From NCBI RefSeq assembly GCF_020783335.1, contig NZ_CP086068.1:62001-126000 (forward strand): 64,000 nucleotides of DNA. Reading direction: 5' to 3'. Source of the DNA: Mucilaginibacter daejeonensis (GTDB lineage: Bacteria > Bacteroidota > Bacteroidia > Sphingobacteriales > Sphingobacteriaceae). Made by a program: the position numbers and the translations under genes. Positions 19,061 through 28,029 of this stretch are shown here, one piece after another. Every line of letters starts with the position of its first letter. The stretch's first letter is position 1. Under the pieces are notes generated by a model. It made no database searches. It was not told the origin of the DNA and saw only the letters and a program-made list of their open reading frames with translations.

Positions 19061-19702
19061 CTATGCGACTTTTAAAGTAGTGGAATCTATTACCTCTTCT
19101 TTCTTCTCATACTCTTCGTAGTTCCAGTCAATTTTATCTGTAAGCATGTAGTACGTTCTTGCCTTTTGTCCGCACTTGCGTATATTGAAGCGTTCTGCAA
19201 TGTAACCTTTAGCTATCAACGCGGAGAATTGCTTGCGAACAGTGTCTTTACTGATACCTAACCATTCCCCAAAATACTCACAGGGCTTTGATTCATGGCA
19301 CTCATAGGGTAAGTGATTGAAAAATTGACGTAAACAGAGAAGCATAGCACGTTCATTCTTAGTTAGGTCGCTGGTTAGCTCAAAGAAATCTTTTGGTATT
19401 TTATCAAGTATAGTATTACGATGCGGTTTAGCAAAGTAGTAGAGATTCGATACACGTTTGACCTCACTACGATCAACGGTAATCACACCTGATGCTTCTA
19501 AACGCTTCACTGATTCAATTACAAAACGCTTTGACAGTCCAGCCATCTTTCCTACGGTTTCATGCATAGGAAAGCAATCTTGATCTGGGTTGTCATGCCA
19601 CTTGAAGGCTGTATAAACGGATATATCTAAATATTGAAGTCCTTGATCTGTTAGTTTTAAAAAGTTGGGTAAAGCCACATATGGCCTTTTAGTTGTACAC
19701 AC
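19061..19702 (-). CDS. Two-winged-helix protein, Rep/regulator-like
   Basis: A 213-aa basic protein. The first winged-helix domain (about 20-80) has the HTH_36-like pattern CFPMHETVGKMAGLSKRFVIE followed by LEASGVI (split here as CFPMHETVGKMAGLS and KRFVIESVKRLE). The second (about 115-175) contains YFGEWLGISKDTVRKQF and LIAKGYI. Tandem winged helices of this sort are found in plasmid replication initiators and related regulators. Directly upstream is a region with three iteron-like boxes, which supports an initiator or autoregulator role. It is convergent with the SF2 ATPase gene. Confidence 0.7.
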   Translation of the reverse strand: MCTTKRPYVALPNFLKLTDQGLQYLDISVYTAFKWHDNPDQDCFPMHETVGKMAGLSKRFVIESVKRLEASGVITVDRSEVKRVSNLYYFAKPHRNTILDKIPKDFFELTSDLTKNERAMLLCLRQFFNHLPYECHESKPCEYFGEWLGISKDTVRKQFSALIAKGYIAERFNIRKCGQKARTYYMLTDKIDWNYEEYEKKEEVIDSTTLKVA

Positions 19703-19916
19703 TTAATTATCATAATAACATATTAACGGGGAGTATCAGCAGGGCAGCAGATACTCAATCTACAGGAAGCAAATACACTGGGCAGCGTGACTTGTTACTC
19801 CTAAGATACCAAAAATTGAAGACTTATCAAAGCGGACTGTTAGTATAAATATACTTGTATAAGCTCTATTGTTAGTGTGCATTGTGGAACAAAAACACAA
19901 GATGACATTTAGAATA

Positions 19917-19974
19917 CTGCACGTTTTCCACTCTCCACTTCCTACCCTATACCAAGTGAAAAAATTTTGTGCAG
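19917..19974 (-). repeat. 58-nt island repeat, copy 4 (diverged)
   Basis: Same 58-nt length and 36-nt interior. The outer CTGCAC/GTGCAG is kept but the inner arm bases have drifted (CTGCACGTTTT on the plus strand against ATTTTGTGCAG). The minus-strand interior retains CACTTGGTATAG at the same offset as the other copies, which argues for homology. Confidence 0.6.
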
Positions 19975-19994
19975 TTTATCTAAACCGTTCCATC

Positions 19995-20044
19995 GTGCAC
20001 ACTAACAATATATTATATACACTTTCTTTATTGTTAGTGTGCAC
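19995..20044. repeat. Iteron-like inverted pair
   Basis: GTGCACACTAACAATA (19995-20010) and its exact reverse complement TATTGTTAGTGTGCAC (20029-20044) flank an 18-nt A+T-rich spacer. A further direct copy matching 15 of 16 bases is at 19867-19882. Confidence 0.8.
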
Positions 20045-20309
20045 CACAGAACGAAATGAACAAAACGATGTATTCCACTTGTATAACCTACGGAAAATGA
20101 GTATCTTTATATTAATAAAGTTAGGCAAGACACACTGTCTGACAATGATATATTAACAATTGGGCATTGACAAGGGTAGGTTGATACTTACCCGTGTCGT
20201 TAAAGCAGGTAGCTTATAGAGGCTATTGCAAATCCATCAGATTGACCCAACGCTTCCACAGATCATTTTCATTCCTACAGATACTTTATAAGTAAACCAT
20301 TTCAAGAAA

Positions 20310-20498
20310 ATGATAATGAACAATAAGACAATTGAACTAAAGCAAATGACAGTAGCACCATTAGCTACTAAGGTAAATGAGATACAGGACAAGGATTTGT
20401 TAAGAGCTATTTGCTCATTACAGGATATTATACCGGGTATAATGGACTTTCCAATCGGTCAACCCGACTATACATATATACGTACAAGCACAAGATAA
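20310..20498 (+). CDS. Small hypothetical protein, 60-62 aa
   Basis: Starts at ATG 20310 or 20316 (MNNKTIELKQMTVAPL). Soluble, no recognisable motif. A short helical region carries the pattern DKDLLRAICSLQDI. It lies alone between the iteron region and a secreted protein gene. Coding status is plausible from codon-like composition but unproven. Confidence 0.4.
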   Translation: MIMNNKTIELKQMTVAPLATKVNEIQDKDLLRAICSLQDIIPGIMDFPIGQPDYTYIRTSTR

Positions 20499-20579
20499 AC
20501 CAGGGTATGTTATTTTTTTCATTTTAAAAGCTGCCATAATGCAGCTTTTGTTGTTTAAGGATATTCCTTAACTTAGGAT

Positions 20580-21407
20580 ATGGTAAGGACACTGCTTTTA
20601 TCAACTACCGTGCTCATGGCAGTGGTTCATGCCAGCTTTGCTCAGCGTGTTGATACCATACATCAAGAGTGGGTACAGGACGACATTGGTCTTTTAAAGA
20701 CCTTAGAAGCTATCGACAAGAACGATCCTGCCGCGATGGAGAAGTTCTTCTTACAATTCGATAGAGCGAAGGAGAGAGACACATTAGGGTTTGGGTGGAC
20801 TGTATTCTCACAAGGTAAAGGTGCAGGTTACATAAGTGTTCATGCAGACTTCTACCATTATAAGGGAAAGATCGTTTCGTACCAGTTACACAGCAGAGCA
20901 CCATCACGGAAAGAACTTATGGAGCAATACAAAACGATGTTTGCTAAGTTGCTTCCCATCGATTCTAATGGCTTCTACTATTATATGTTTAACGAGGCGG
21001 CGATACTGAAACCACTCGCAACTTACAACGGATCAAACAAGCAAATCTCAACTGATCTTCTTGCGTTAATGTCCCCAACCTCGGGAACAACCTACGGCAT
21101 AGGCGGTGGTATGCCACCATCAATGTTACCTAATAGAAAAGCTTTCAATGCTCTCAAAGACAAATTATCCAATGATGACGTGATCACTTTAATGTATGCG
21201 ATCAATCCTGCTACAAGGCTAATGGCATTTGAGTTCTATCGTCGTAACCGCAACCGATTCAGCAACCAGGGAGAGATCGAAGCATGGATGATCAAAGTTT
21301 ATAAGGAGAAACCAACTATTGAGACCTTAAGCGGATGCTTTGTATTTCATGAACGAGTAGAGAAGCTCGTAAATCAGTTCTATATGCTTAATATGAAGGA
21401 ATATTGA
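20580..21407 (+). CDS. Secreted island protein of unknown function
   Basis: A 275-aa protein with a clear Sec signal peptide (MVRTLLLSTTVLMAVVHASFAQ, cleavage after SFA at about 21). The mature part is mixed alpha/beta with a glycine-rich TTYGIGGGMPPSMLPNRK segment near residue 170. No family recognised. A short A/T-rich hairpin-like region precedes it. No partner gene is evident. Confidence 0.65.
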   Translation: MVRTLLLSTTVLMAVVHASFAQRVDTIHQEWVQDDIGLLKTLEAIDKNDPAAMEKFFLQFDRAKERDTLGFGWTVFSQGKGAGYISVHADFYHYKGKIVSYQLHSRAPSRKELMEQYKTMFAKLLPIDSNGFYYYMFNEAAILKPLATYNGSNKQISTDLLALMSPTSGTTYGIGGGMPPSMLPNRKAFNALKDKLSNDDVITLMYAINPATRLMAFEFYRRNRNRFSNQGEIEAWMIKVYKEKPTIETLSGCFVFHERVEKLVNQFYMLNMKEY

Positions 21408-21487
21408 TAACTTCCATTTTAAAGTTTAATCTTTGCTTGCTAGCATAGGGCTTACTCCTTTTGTATTCCCTCAAGGTGTTAAACGAA

Positions 21488-22030
21488 TTACACTTTATTA
21501 AAGCGAAATGGAACTAGGCACTTAGTATCTCTGTACATTACTCTAATGTACCAGCCATCAATCGGCCAATCTTCATTGCCGTCTGAATAACGAAAAGTTG
21601 TTAGTTCACCAACAAAGGTTAATGTTGACTGCCTGTCTTTCTCGATTATATAGTCCAGCATAGTAATACGATCTTTAAACAAACTATCAACCGTTGTTAT
21701 AAATGCTTCTGCTTTAGTATTACGAACTATTGATGAAGAGGTCTGTTTGATACCATAACGTAAATCTTGAAGCTCATAGTTATTGTATGAGTACTCACCG
21801 AACACTTTGTTAGGATTACCTATTGACACCTGCTTCAACTGAACCGAGTCATTCTTTGCTGAGAATCTTATATCGATTTGAAAGTGATATAGACCTTCGC
21901 TAATGTATCTTACATCACTAGTTAACAGCTCTACAGACAATTTTCCTTTTTTGTAAAATTCTTTGTAAAGAGTGATTGCTAGATTTAATAATCCTAGCAA
22001 CAACCCTCCGAATGCAGCAACATCTTTCAT
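21488..22030 (-). CDS. Membrane-anchored protein downstream of Shedu gene
   Basis: A 180-aa protein with an N-terminal TM anchor (VAAFGGLLLGLLNLAITLY, about 4-22), a short basic stretch (KEFYKKGK) and a predicted beta-rich domain after it. No family recognised. The start is 18 nt after the Shedu stop on the same strand, so the two are probably one transcript. A membrane-tethered partner or accessory of the nuclease is inferred from position only. Confidence 0.65.
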   Translation of the reverse strand: MKDVAAFGGLLLGLLNLAITLYKEFYKKGKLSVELLTSDVRYISEGLYHFQIDIRFSAKNDSVQLKQVSIGNPNKVFGEYSYNNYELQDLRYGIKQTSSSIVRNTKAEAFITTVDSLFKDRITMLDYIIEKDRQSTLTFVGELTTFRYSDGNEDWPIDGWYIRVMYRDTKCLVPFRFNKV

Positions 22031-22048
22031 GTAAGTAGTTCTTAAAAA

Positions 22049-23128
22049 TTAAATTTTTTCAAATCCGAAGTTTACAAGATTGTCTAACGTTGCCTTAGCT
22101 CTATTGTAAATCCAATCAAAACCTACGATCCTCAATCTACCCTGAGTTGATTCGTTTTCTTGCTTCAATCGCTCTTTCTGTTTATCGTTCAAGGTGTGTT
22201 CGAGCCCAATGATGACTAAACACATTGGACTGAATATGTTAGGAAAGTCTTGTGATGCATATGCGTTATTCTTATTTACCCAATGCTGAAAATCTAATGC
22301 TTGTCGCTTCGCATGAGTAGCTTTTGAATGAAGCTCACCTCCAGCAGTTAAAATAGGGTCAGTTGGCTTTTCAATTTCTATTACAGTATAAGTATCGTCC
22401 ATTGAACGTATCAGAAAGTCGGGAACCAGTTTGGCACCGAATCGTGGTTTCGACCAAACTTGAGCATTGAAAGGTTCGATTATGTAGGGATTGTTCTTTA
22501 GAATGGTATGGCAATCTTCTTCAGATACAGATTTACGAGATATCACTTCTTTAAATTGCTCCAATCCATAGCTATTCAAGTTAAACCATCGTAGTAACAT
22601 TGCAGCAAAAAGATGGTGTTGAGCAGGTGGGTTATCCCATTTCTGTAGATTGGTCACTAATCCAATCGGAAAGTCACTCGCTTTGTCAACAGAGGTAGTT
22701 ATGTTCAGCAATATATTTTTTGCACTTGCTACCCAACTTGTCGACTTGAATTCATTACCCTCGAGATTTAAGACTTTTAAACATTCAAGATGGTGTAGAA
22801 AATTGTAATACTTTGCCAACGTGCAACTGGAGATGTGACTTAGTAGAGACGTTGCGTTTAGTATGTAACGATAACCCTGTTTAGCAATTGTTATATTTTC
22901 TATAGCTTTCAGTCCATCAATGCCCCACTTCAATGCACCTAGTAAAGCTACGTTCTGTAACTCCCCTTTATAAGTGTATCCACCGTAATCATCAACTGCG
23001 AGTTTGATTACGTATCTAAGGCCATCTTCGTATCGGTATAACTCCAATAAAATCTTATTGAGGTCGTCAAGATTATTACCGGTTTCAATAAAGTCGTCAA
23101 CAAGCTGTATTAAATCTTTAAAGTTCAT
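22049..23128 (-). CDS. Shedu (SduA, DUF4263) family anti-phage nuclease
   Basis: A 359-aa protein. The C-terminal half is a PD-(D/E)XK nuclease of the Shedu/DUF4263 type: the ILKNNPYIIEP lead-in, then VPDFLIR (Asp237), TVIEIEKP (Glu251, Glu253, Lys254) and a conserved Gln (about 276) in AKRQALDFQHWV. The N-terminal half (about 1-190) is helical and unlike known sensor domains I can name. Shedu proteins are single-gene or small-operon defence nucleases against phage. The start MNFKDLI at 23128 is preferred over an ATG six codons upstream. Its location in an island fits a defence cargo. Confidence 0.82.
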   Translation of the reverse strand: MNFKDLIQLVDDFIETGNNLDDLNKILLELYRYEDGLRYVIKLAVDDYGGYTYKGELQNVALLGALKWGIDGLKAIENITIAKQGYRYILNATSLLSHISSCTLAKYYNFLHHLECLKVLNLEGNEFKSTSWVASAKNILLNITTSVDKASDFPIGLVTNLQKWDNPPAQHHLFAAMLLRWFNLNSYGLEQFKEVISRKSVSEEDCHTILKNNPYIIEPFNAQVWSKPRFGAKLVPDFLIRSMDDTYTVIEIEKPTDPILTAGGELHSKATHAKRQALDFQHWVNKNNAYASQDFPNIFSPMCLVIIGLEHTLNDKQKERLKQENESTQGRLRIVGFDWIYNRAKATLDNLVNFGFEKI

Positions 23129-23146
23129 GCAGGCGGTAAGATGCAA

Positions 23147-23545
23147 ATTATCTTTTTTAAAAACACTTAGTTTAACAGATTAAGGTAAAGGAGTAATTGC
23201 GTATTAAGCACTTATACATCTATATACACTATTTTCTACTTGCCCCTCCCCATTTACTAAATAGGGTCGACCTATTTATCGCCCAGTCCAGTCTGTAGCA
23301 ATTTCCCGTTATGAAATGTATTATGAGCGGATGACACCTGGTCTGATCGAAGCCCCCGACCTTCATTCGAAGAGAAACGAAAAATAATTGAGGCACGACC
23401 CTACCCACCCTGTCAAGGCCACTCGAAAAACCTCCTTTCTACACCGATCACCCGTTACAGGTCACAACCTATCAAGGAGAAGTGCCCGAACTGATCATCT
23501 TCTTTAAAGGTCAACTGTCCGGAACATCACTTAACACTAACCAAT
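23147..23545. other. Non-coding stretch, nothing recognised
   Basis: About 400 nt between the divergent Shedu and 166-aa protein genes. All frames are broken by stops, and no tRNA, repeat or clear promoter consensus was seen. Confidence 0.5.
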
Positions 23546-24046
23546 ATGCACTTTGAATACAACCCTCACAAATTCGATAGACCAGCTCTCAACGAACCAA
23601 TATTGCCGATAAGACCATTACGCATGGCTAAGCGATGGAAGGTCGCACCGCGGCATCACATGGGTAAGCACTACACTGGTCTTAACATGGCACTTGAAAG
23701 CCACTTTATGTGCATCCGTAAGGAGGTCAGAAAGCTTTACGCACAGCAAAACGAGTTCTTCTTTGATCGAGACTACCGAAATGACAACGCTGACCCATGC
23801 AGCATGCACACGATAGCGTGCAGCACACTTTATATGAACCTTGATTGCAGTTACTCCTATGAGTACGAGCTGCAGTACCATATCGAGGATAGCCCCTTTA
23901 AAGACACTATCGCATCGTTGATACGTACTGCCGGAAAGACCAAGGTCATGGAGCCCTCTATGGCAGCATACTTTGCACACATGCGTTCTTACTACAGCGA
24001 TGACCCGCAATACTTCTCCTACCTCAAAGCCGAGGACGAGCAGTAA
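23546..24046 (+). CDS. Island protein of unknown function, 166 aa
   Basis: Soluble, rich in His, Tyr and Met, with an N-terminal proline/arginine-rich segment (NEPILPIRPLRMAKRW). Three cysteines are scattered in the middle. No family recognised. It is the first of three same-strand genes; a GCCTGAGCG/CGTTCAGGC hairpin with a T tail at about 24076-24102 separates it from the next, so it may be transcribed alone. Confidence 0.6.
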   Translation: MHFEYNPHKFDRPALNEPILPIRPLRMAKRWKVAPRHHMGKHYTGLNMALESHFMCIRKEVRKLYAQQNEFFFDRDYRNDNADPCSMHTIACSTLYMNLDCSYSYEYELQYHIEDSPFKDTIASLIRTAGKTKVMEPSMAAYFAHMRSYYSDDPQYFSYLKAEDEQ

Positions 24047-24133
24047 ACCATCACCACACATCCACACCACAGAAAGCCTGAGCGACAACGTTCAGGCTTT
24101 TTCATTTTATCACCTTTTAATCAATTCAATTTC

Positions 24134-24583
24134 ATGGAAACATCAAAGCAAGACCAAAGCGTCAAGAAAGCGAACGAAGCAGTAGAAAAAGCTTATCACT
24201 CGATCATCAAAGAGGTCAAACAGATCTTAGCAGCATGCCCTACCGAGGAGCTACGGACATACGTAGAGCGGACAGGCAAAACGAGCGATTCTCATTCGTT
24301 CTATTCACCGTTAGGCTACATCAGCATGGCAGAGTACTACGGTAAGCGAATGATCTCATTCGCAAAGAACTTCAAGGTGAAACCGCACATCGGTAATCAC
24401 CTGGATACGCTCATCACCCGATCCATTTATAAGTTGACCAGTGTTGAGGCCACAAAGGTCAACATCGAGGATAGGATCGAAGAATATACTTACCATTACA
24501 GTAAGTACGATGATGCCTTGAAGTACACTGAAACGCTGGAAAATTATAAGAAGGATACCATACACCCTAACCAAACAGCGTAA
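24134..24583 (+). CDS. Island protein of unknown function, tandem paralog 1
   Basis: A 149-aa helical protein. It shares with the next gene product an AYH-x-I-x-K N-terminal helix, an ELR motif near residue 40, a central PLGYI/PLIYL, and a well-kept YKLTSVEATKVNIEDRI (YKLTAAEHTAINIEDCI in the partner). The stop TAA overlaps the next ATG (TAATG). No family recognised. Confidence 0.65.
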   Translation: METSKQDQSVKKANEAVEKAYHSIIKEVKQILAACPTEELRTYVERTGKTSDSHSFYSPLGYISMAEYYGKRMISFAKNFKVKPHIGNHLDTLITRSIYKLTSVEATKVNIEDRIEEYTYHYSKYDDALKYTETLENYKKDTIHPNQTA

Positions 24584-25083
24584 TGAAACAGGCATCAAGC
24601 ACAGACCAACGCATCTTAACTTATAATGCAGAAGTACGCAAGGCATACCATAAGATCTTAAAGCAGGCAAAAGCACTCATCGCTACAGTTGAGCAGCACG
24701 AACTTAGATGCTCATTGGTACAGGCGGACCGCAGCAAACCGGTGTTCATGAATAAGGTGCACGAGTTCGTCAATCCACTGATCTACCTATGCCTGATGTG
24801 CCCTGTTGACACTTACTGCATCCACTTTGGATTCGAGGTCTACGGTAGTGGTGAGAACGACTACACAGCCCTTACTTCACGGTTCATGCGAACGCTTTAT
24901 AAGTTAACAGCAGCAGAGCATACAGCGATCAACATCGAGGACTGCATCTCAACTTATAATGTGATTACTGAGTGCAACGACCTGTTCGATTACATGGAGG
25001 AAAGAGGCAAGAGCAACCACACCTTTGAACTGATACCTTACAAGCCTAAGCCTGCTAAAAGAAAGTTAATGAAGGTTGCTTAA
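24583..25083 (+). CDS. Island protein of unknown function, tandem paralog 2
   Basis: A 166-aa paralog of the preceding protein, translationally coupled to it by a TAATG overlap. It has a Cys-richer middle (LMCPVDTYCIHFGF) and a basic C-terminal tail (YKPKPAKRKLMK). No family recognised. Duplication followed by coupling suggests the two products form a heteromer. Confidence 0.65.
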   Translation: MKQASSTDQRILTYNAEVRKAYHKILKQAKALIATVEQHELRCSLVQADRSKPVFMNKVHEFVNPLIYLCLMCPVDTYCIHFGFEVYGSGENDYTALTSRFMRTLYKLTAAEHTAINIEDCISTYNVITECNDLFDYMEERGKSNHTFELIPYKPKPAKRKLMKVA

Positions 25084-25107
25084 CTTATAGTAGGAGTCTT
25101 CGGACTC

Positions 25108-25383
25108 CTATTTACTGAAAGGCTTCTCAGGCATAAAGTCTTTCAAGGAACAGTCAAAGACGACGGCTAATTTGTTCAAATGATTAAGGTTGTACTTAGT
25201 TGGTGATTTTGAACTTTCTGCCTGTCCTATAAAGCCGTTCGATACATCTAATCGCAATGCAAGCTCTGATTGTGAAAGCCCTGCACTCTCGCGCATCTCT
25301 TTAACTCTCATAATTACATAAGTCTCAATATCCGATTTTACATTGACAGCCATCGGATACGAAAGAATTAAAACATTAGGCAA
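25108..25383 (-). CDS. XRE-family HTH transcriptional regulator
   Basis: An 80-91-aa Cro/CI-type regulator. The HTH spans about 25-80 with the pattern MRESAGLSQSELALRLDVS, NGFIGQAE and HLNKLAVVFDCSLKDF. The ATG at 25353 (MAVNVKSD) is an alternative start. Read divergently from a pair of small membrane protein genes; the 110-nt gap between them would hold its operator. It probably autoregulates and controls those neighbours. Confidence 0.8.
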   Translation of the reverse strand: MPNVLILSYPMAVNVKSDIETYVIMRVKEMRESAGLSQSELALRLDVSNGFIGQAESSKSPTKYNLNHLNKLAVVFDCSLKDFMPEKPFSK

Positions 25384-25494
25384 TGCTTACTTAGTAATAA
25401 CTAAGTATTTATTTACTTTTGTGAAGTAGTCTTGTCCACTACTTTGATTACTAACCTGCCACTTAGGACTATGTGGCATTTAAATCCTTTACCA

Positions 25495-25686
25495 ATGTCC
25501 GATACCACACGAGGCTGGATACTATATGCCTTTTCGATGATACTGCTTTATGCAGGCATATCATTCACTCAACTCAATTCAGATTTTACCATCTGGTCTA
25601 CAGCAGCAAGAACGATACTGGTCATCGGTGCCGTCCTTTTATACTACGGTGCTATGTTCCTGGCCGACCCACCCACAAAAGAATAG
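25495..25686 (+). CDS. Small two-TM membrane protein
   Basis: A 63-aa protein starting MSDTTRGWILYAFSMILL. Two hydrophobic helices (about 8-26 and 36-56) are joined by a short polar loop, with a polar tail PPTKE. An upstream in-frame ATG at 25432 would add 21 residues. It is divergent from the XRE regulator and 11 nt from the next gene. No family recognised. Confidence 0.55.
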   Translation: MSDTTRGWILYAFSMILLYAGISFTQLNSDFTIWSTAARTILVIGAVLLYYGAMFLADPPTKE

Positions 25687-25697
25687 CCTTTTCGATC

Positions 25698-26111
25698 ATG
25701 ATCACACCAATAGCAATTCTCTTAACAATTGCCTCAATGGTCTACCTCTTACGCAAGGGATCACAAAAAGCTGTCCAGCCTCCCGAACTGACGGAATATA
25801 CAGGACGATACATCTTTTATAGGGTAAACCTCAATAACGAACAGCCTCTATATCTTGACAGTACAGGTGCTGGCAAGCTACTCATCGATAAGAGCGGTCG
25901 CAGCTTCGCTTTTCATGCTAATGACAGGCTTATATACTATCGTTCAAACTACACCAGTACGATCAACGGAGAGAAGGAAAAAACTTTCACCTTTAGTGAT
26001 GGCAAGGCAACTTGCTATTGGAGAGAGAAACGCCTGGTTCTATTCATTCACCTAACGCCGGATGGAATGCATGGTAACCGATATGAACTGGACCTCTCCG
26101 AGGCAACATAG
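25698..26111 (+). CDS. Membrane-anchored protein of unknown function
   Basis: A 137-aa protein with an N-terminal TM helix (ITPIAILLTIASMVYLL), a short basic stop-transfer (RKGSQK) and a beta-rich outer domain (repeated short strands such as LYLDSTGAGKLLIDKSG). The ATG at 25698 is chosen because it begins right at the TM helix and follows the preceding stop closely; the longer open frame overlaps that gene. No family recognised. Confidence 0.55.
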   Translation: MITPIAILLTIASMVYLLRKGSQKAVQPPELTEYTGRYIFYRVNLNNEQPLYLDSTGAGKLLIDKSGRSFAFHANDRLIYYRSNYTSTINGEKEKTFTFSDGKATCYWREKRLVLFIHLTPDGMHGNRYELDLSEAT

Positions 26112-26202
26112 ACAGTTTACCTTTTAAAAGTTGACCATCACAGGCTACTACAACACACTGCATTCAATTCCAATCCAAACCATACAACAACAGATCACAA
26201 CA

Positions 26203-27035
26203 ATGAAAAGATCAATTCTATTGGCTTTTGCAGCCTTGTCACTATTCTCATGTTCCAAATCAGGAGGCAGTAACGGTACCGAAGAGGTCAAGCCCTCAAC
26301 TCCACTAACACCGGTACACGAGGTCCTTGACAGCAATTCATAGCGGTCTATCCCGATTACCTTGATGTCGATTACACCAAGGTCGATGCTAACGGTGAGA
26401 TAACCAAGAAACTGCTTGATGCAGCGACAAAGACGATCACTCAAAGCAATAACTTCAATAACGTTTACATAAAAGGTAAGACATTGGCATTCATATTTCG
26501 TCGAGGCAAATCGATACAGCCAAGTACCATCTCATTGAACAGCAACAGTCAACTTTATAAGGAAGTCACTAAGAACTGGTCGTGGAATGGTGTGGTCACC
26601 ATCAGGAAGCAAAACTCATTGCTCACTAAAGAACAGTATGAGCAGATGGTCAAACTAAATGTAAGAGCGTTCACTACGTTCGAAACAGCCTCCATTTTAT
26701 CGAAGGTTACAAGTGGTGATGTAATGATCATCAAGTTCGCGCTAGGAAAGAATAAGACCGATGACAGACAAACATTGAGTTATGACCTGCAAGCATCGAC
26801 TCCGATAACTTTCACACCTCAATTCGAGATCAACTGCCTGATACCGGGTTTTTATGATAAGCAAACAGATGTTTTGGTCGACATACCTGATGGCCCTGCA
26901 AAGCCAGCTCAACGGGATCTGGGAGCAGGTGTTACCTCATATACACAGGATATGGACGGAGGCAATGCGAGAGATGCATTGAACTTCGCTATCGCAAGGC
27001 AGTATTATATAAAGTATGTGGTGCCTAATCTTTAA
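26203..27035 (+). pseudogene. Frameshifted island lipoprotein gene
   Basis: The first frame starts with a lipoprotein signal (MKRSILLAFAALSLFSCSKSGG, lipobox Cys at about 17) and stops at 26341-26343. The next frame continues without interruption from about 26329 to 27035, entering as AVYPDYLDVDYTKVD and running 200+ codons (LNSNSQLYKEV, QFEINCLIPGFYDKQTDV). A single indel near 26330-26343 would join them into one protein of about 277 aa. Family not recognised; C-terminal part beta-rich. Could be a true pseudogene or a sequencing error. Confidence 0.6.
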
Positions 27036-27264
27036 AGGTCAACAAACCGAAGTACGGAGCTTACCTGATTGGGTAGGCTCTACTCGTTTTCGTATTGTGG
27101 TATGATGATTATACTGGTAATATAACAAAGTTTCAATGCCCGTTGCAAATGTCTTATGTCTACGGTATAATGCTCTACATGCAAGTTGATATTGGTACGG
27201 TCAAAACCTCTGACATTATTGGTTATTAGTTCTTTGATCGTAGCTGTATTAACGATACATGAAT

Positions 27265-27919
27265 CTAATAGTCAACTTTCCAATAACTATCAGTGGTAAA
27301 CACCACTGAATACAATTTATCATCCTTAAACGTGTAAACTTGTTTGATGTCATCAATACAGGATACAAGAACCACAACGCTATAATGAACTTGCACTGGA
27401 AAATAGTCGAAGAACTTCTTGTAGAAAGCCGACTGACTCATGCCTATCCTGATGCCTTTATCAAAGGTTACTTCATGATCATAAACCTCACCTTTTAAAA
27501 TATATGAATGTTTGGAAGCCTCTGGATCACTGTCAAACCATATGATAAGTTTACTGGACTTAAGGTGCAGCATATAAAATTGAATAGGCTCGGAATCCAT
27601 TACTTCTGTCCTACTAGTTAGTAGAAAATTACTTAACAAGCTCTTGGCTAGTGCTCTTTCCATATGGAAAATAAACGTAATTGCTACAGGTTGCTAAGGC
27701 TAAAGTGTCGTCTTTAGTATTCTCAAGCGAGTTAAATTTAAAGTCCTTCCTTGGAGTAGCCCAGTAGTTACCCAACCTGAATGAATGTGCCGTATCAATA
27801 GCTGCTATTACTTGCGTTTTATATTGCTTCGATATTGGTTGAGTGGATCGTTGATCATAACAACCCATGTTAAAGAAAGCAATGACGAAGTAAGTTGATA
27901 TTTTAATAGTAAGTTTCAT
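27265..27919 (-). pseudogene. Probable frameshifted lipoprotein gene (two overlapping frames)
   Basis: The N-terminal frame (27629-27919, 96 aa) has a lipoprotein signal with Cys at about 20 (FFNMGC) and ends at YVYFPYGKSTSQELVK. The second frame (27265-27663, 132 aa) overlaps it by 35 nt, opens at MERALAKSLLSNFLL and continues with LKSSKLIIWFDSD and GIRIGMSQSAFYKKF. The second part lacks any signal of its own and reads like the rest of the same lipoprotein, so a one-base indel in 27629-27663 is likely. Two separate coupled genes remain possible. No family recognised. Confidence 0.45.
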
Positions 27920-28029
27920 TTATGATAAGGCTGACTGAACTAAGTTAGGAATAAATCAGTTAAGACAGTGCCAGTACGGTCAGAAAGATGTAAGCCTCTG
28001 TCGATAAATCGATATCGTTTTGGTAGATG

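Larger units (their letters stand above)
19703..20309. other. 607-nt non-coding region with iterons, putative origin/operator
   Basis: No convincing gene. It holds three copies of ATTGTTAGTGTGCA (19868-19881, 20030-20043, and inverted at 19996-20009), an A+T-rich stretch between the inverted pair, and a degenerate fourth copy of the 58-nt island repeat (19917-19974). A weak 95-codon open frame (19869-20156) is made of these repeats and is not counted as a gene. Confidence 0.6.

Noticed and set aside
19869..20156. 95-codon plus-strand frame beside the Rep-like gene
   Set aside because: It is built from the iteron boxes and the 58-nt repeat, with no protein-like pattern.
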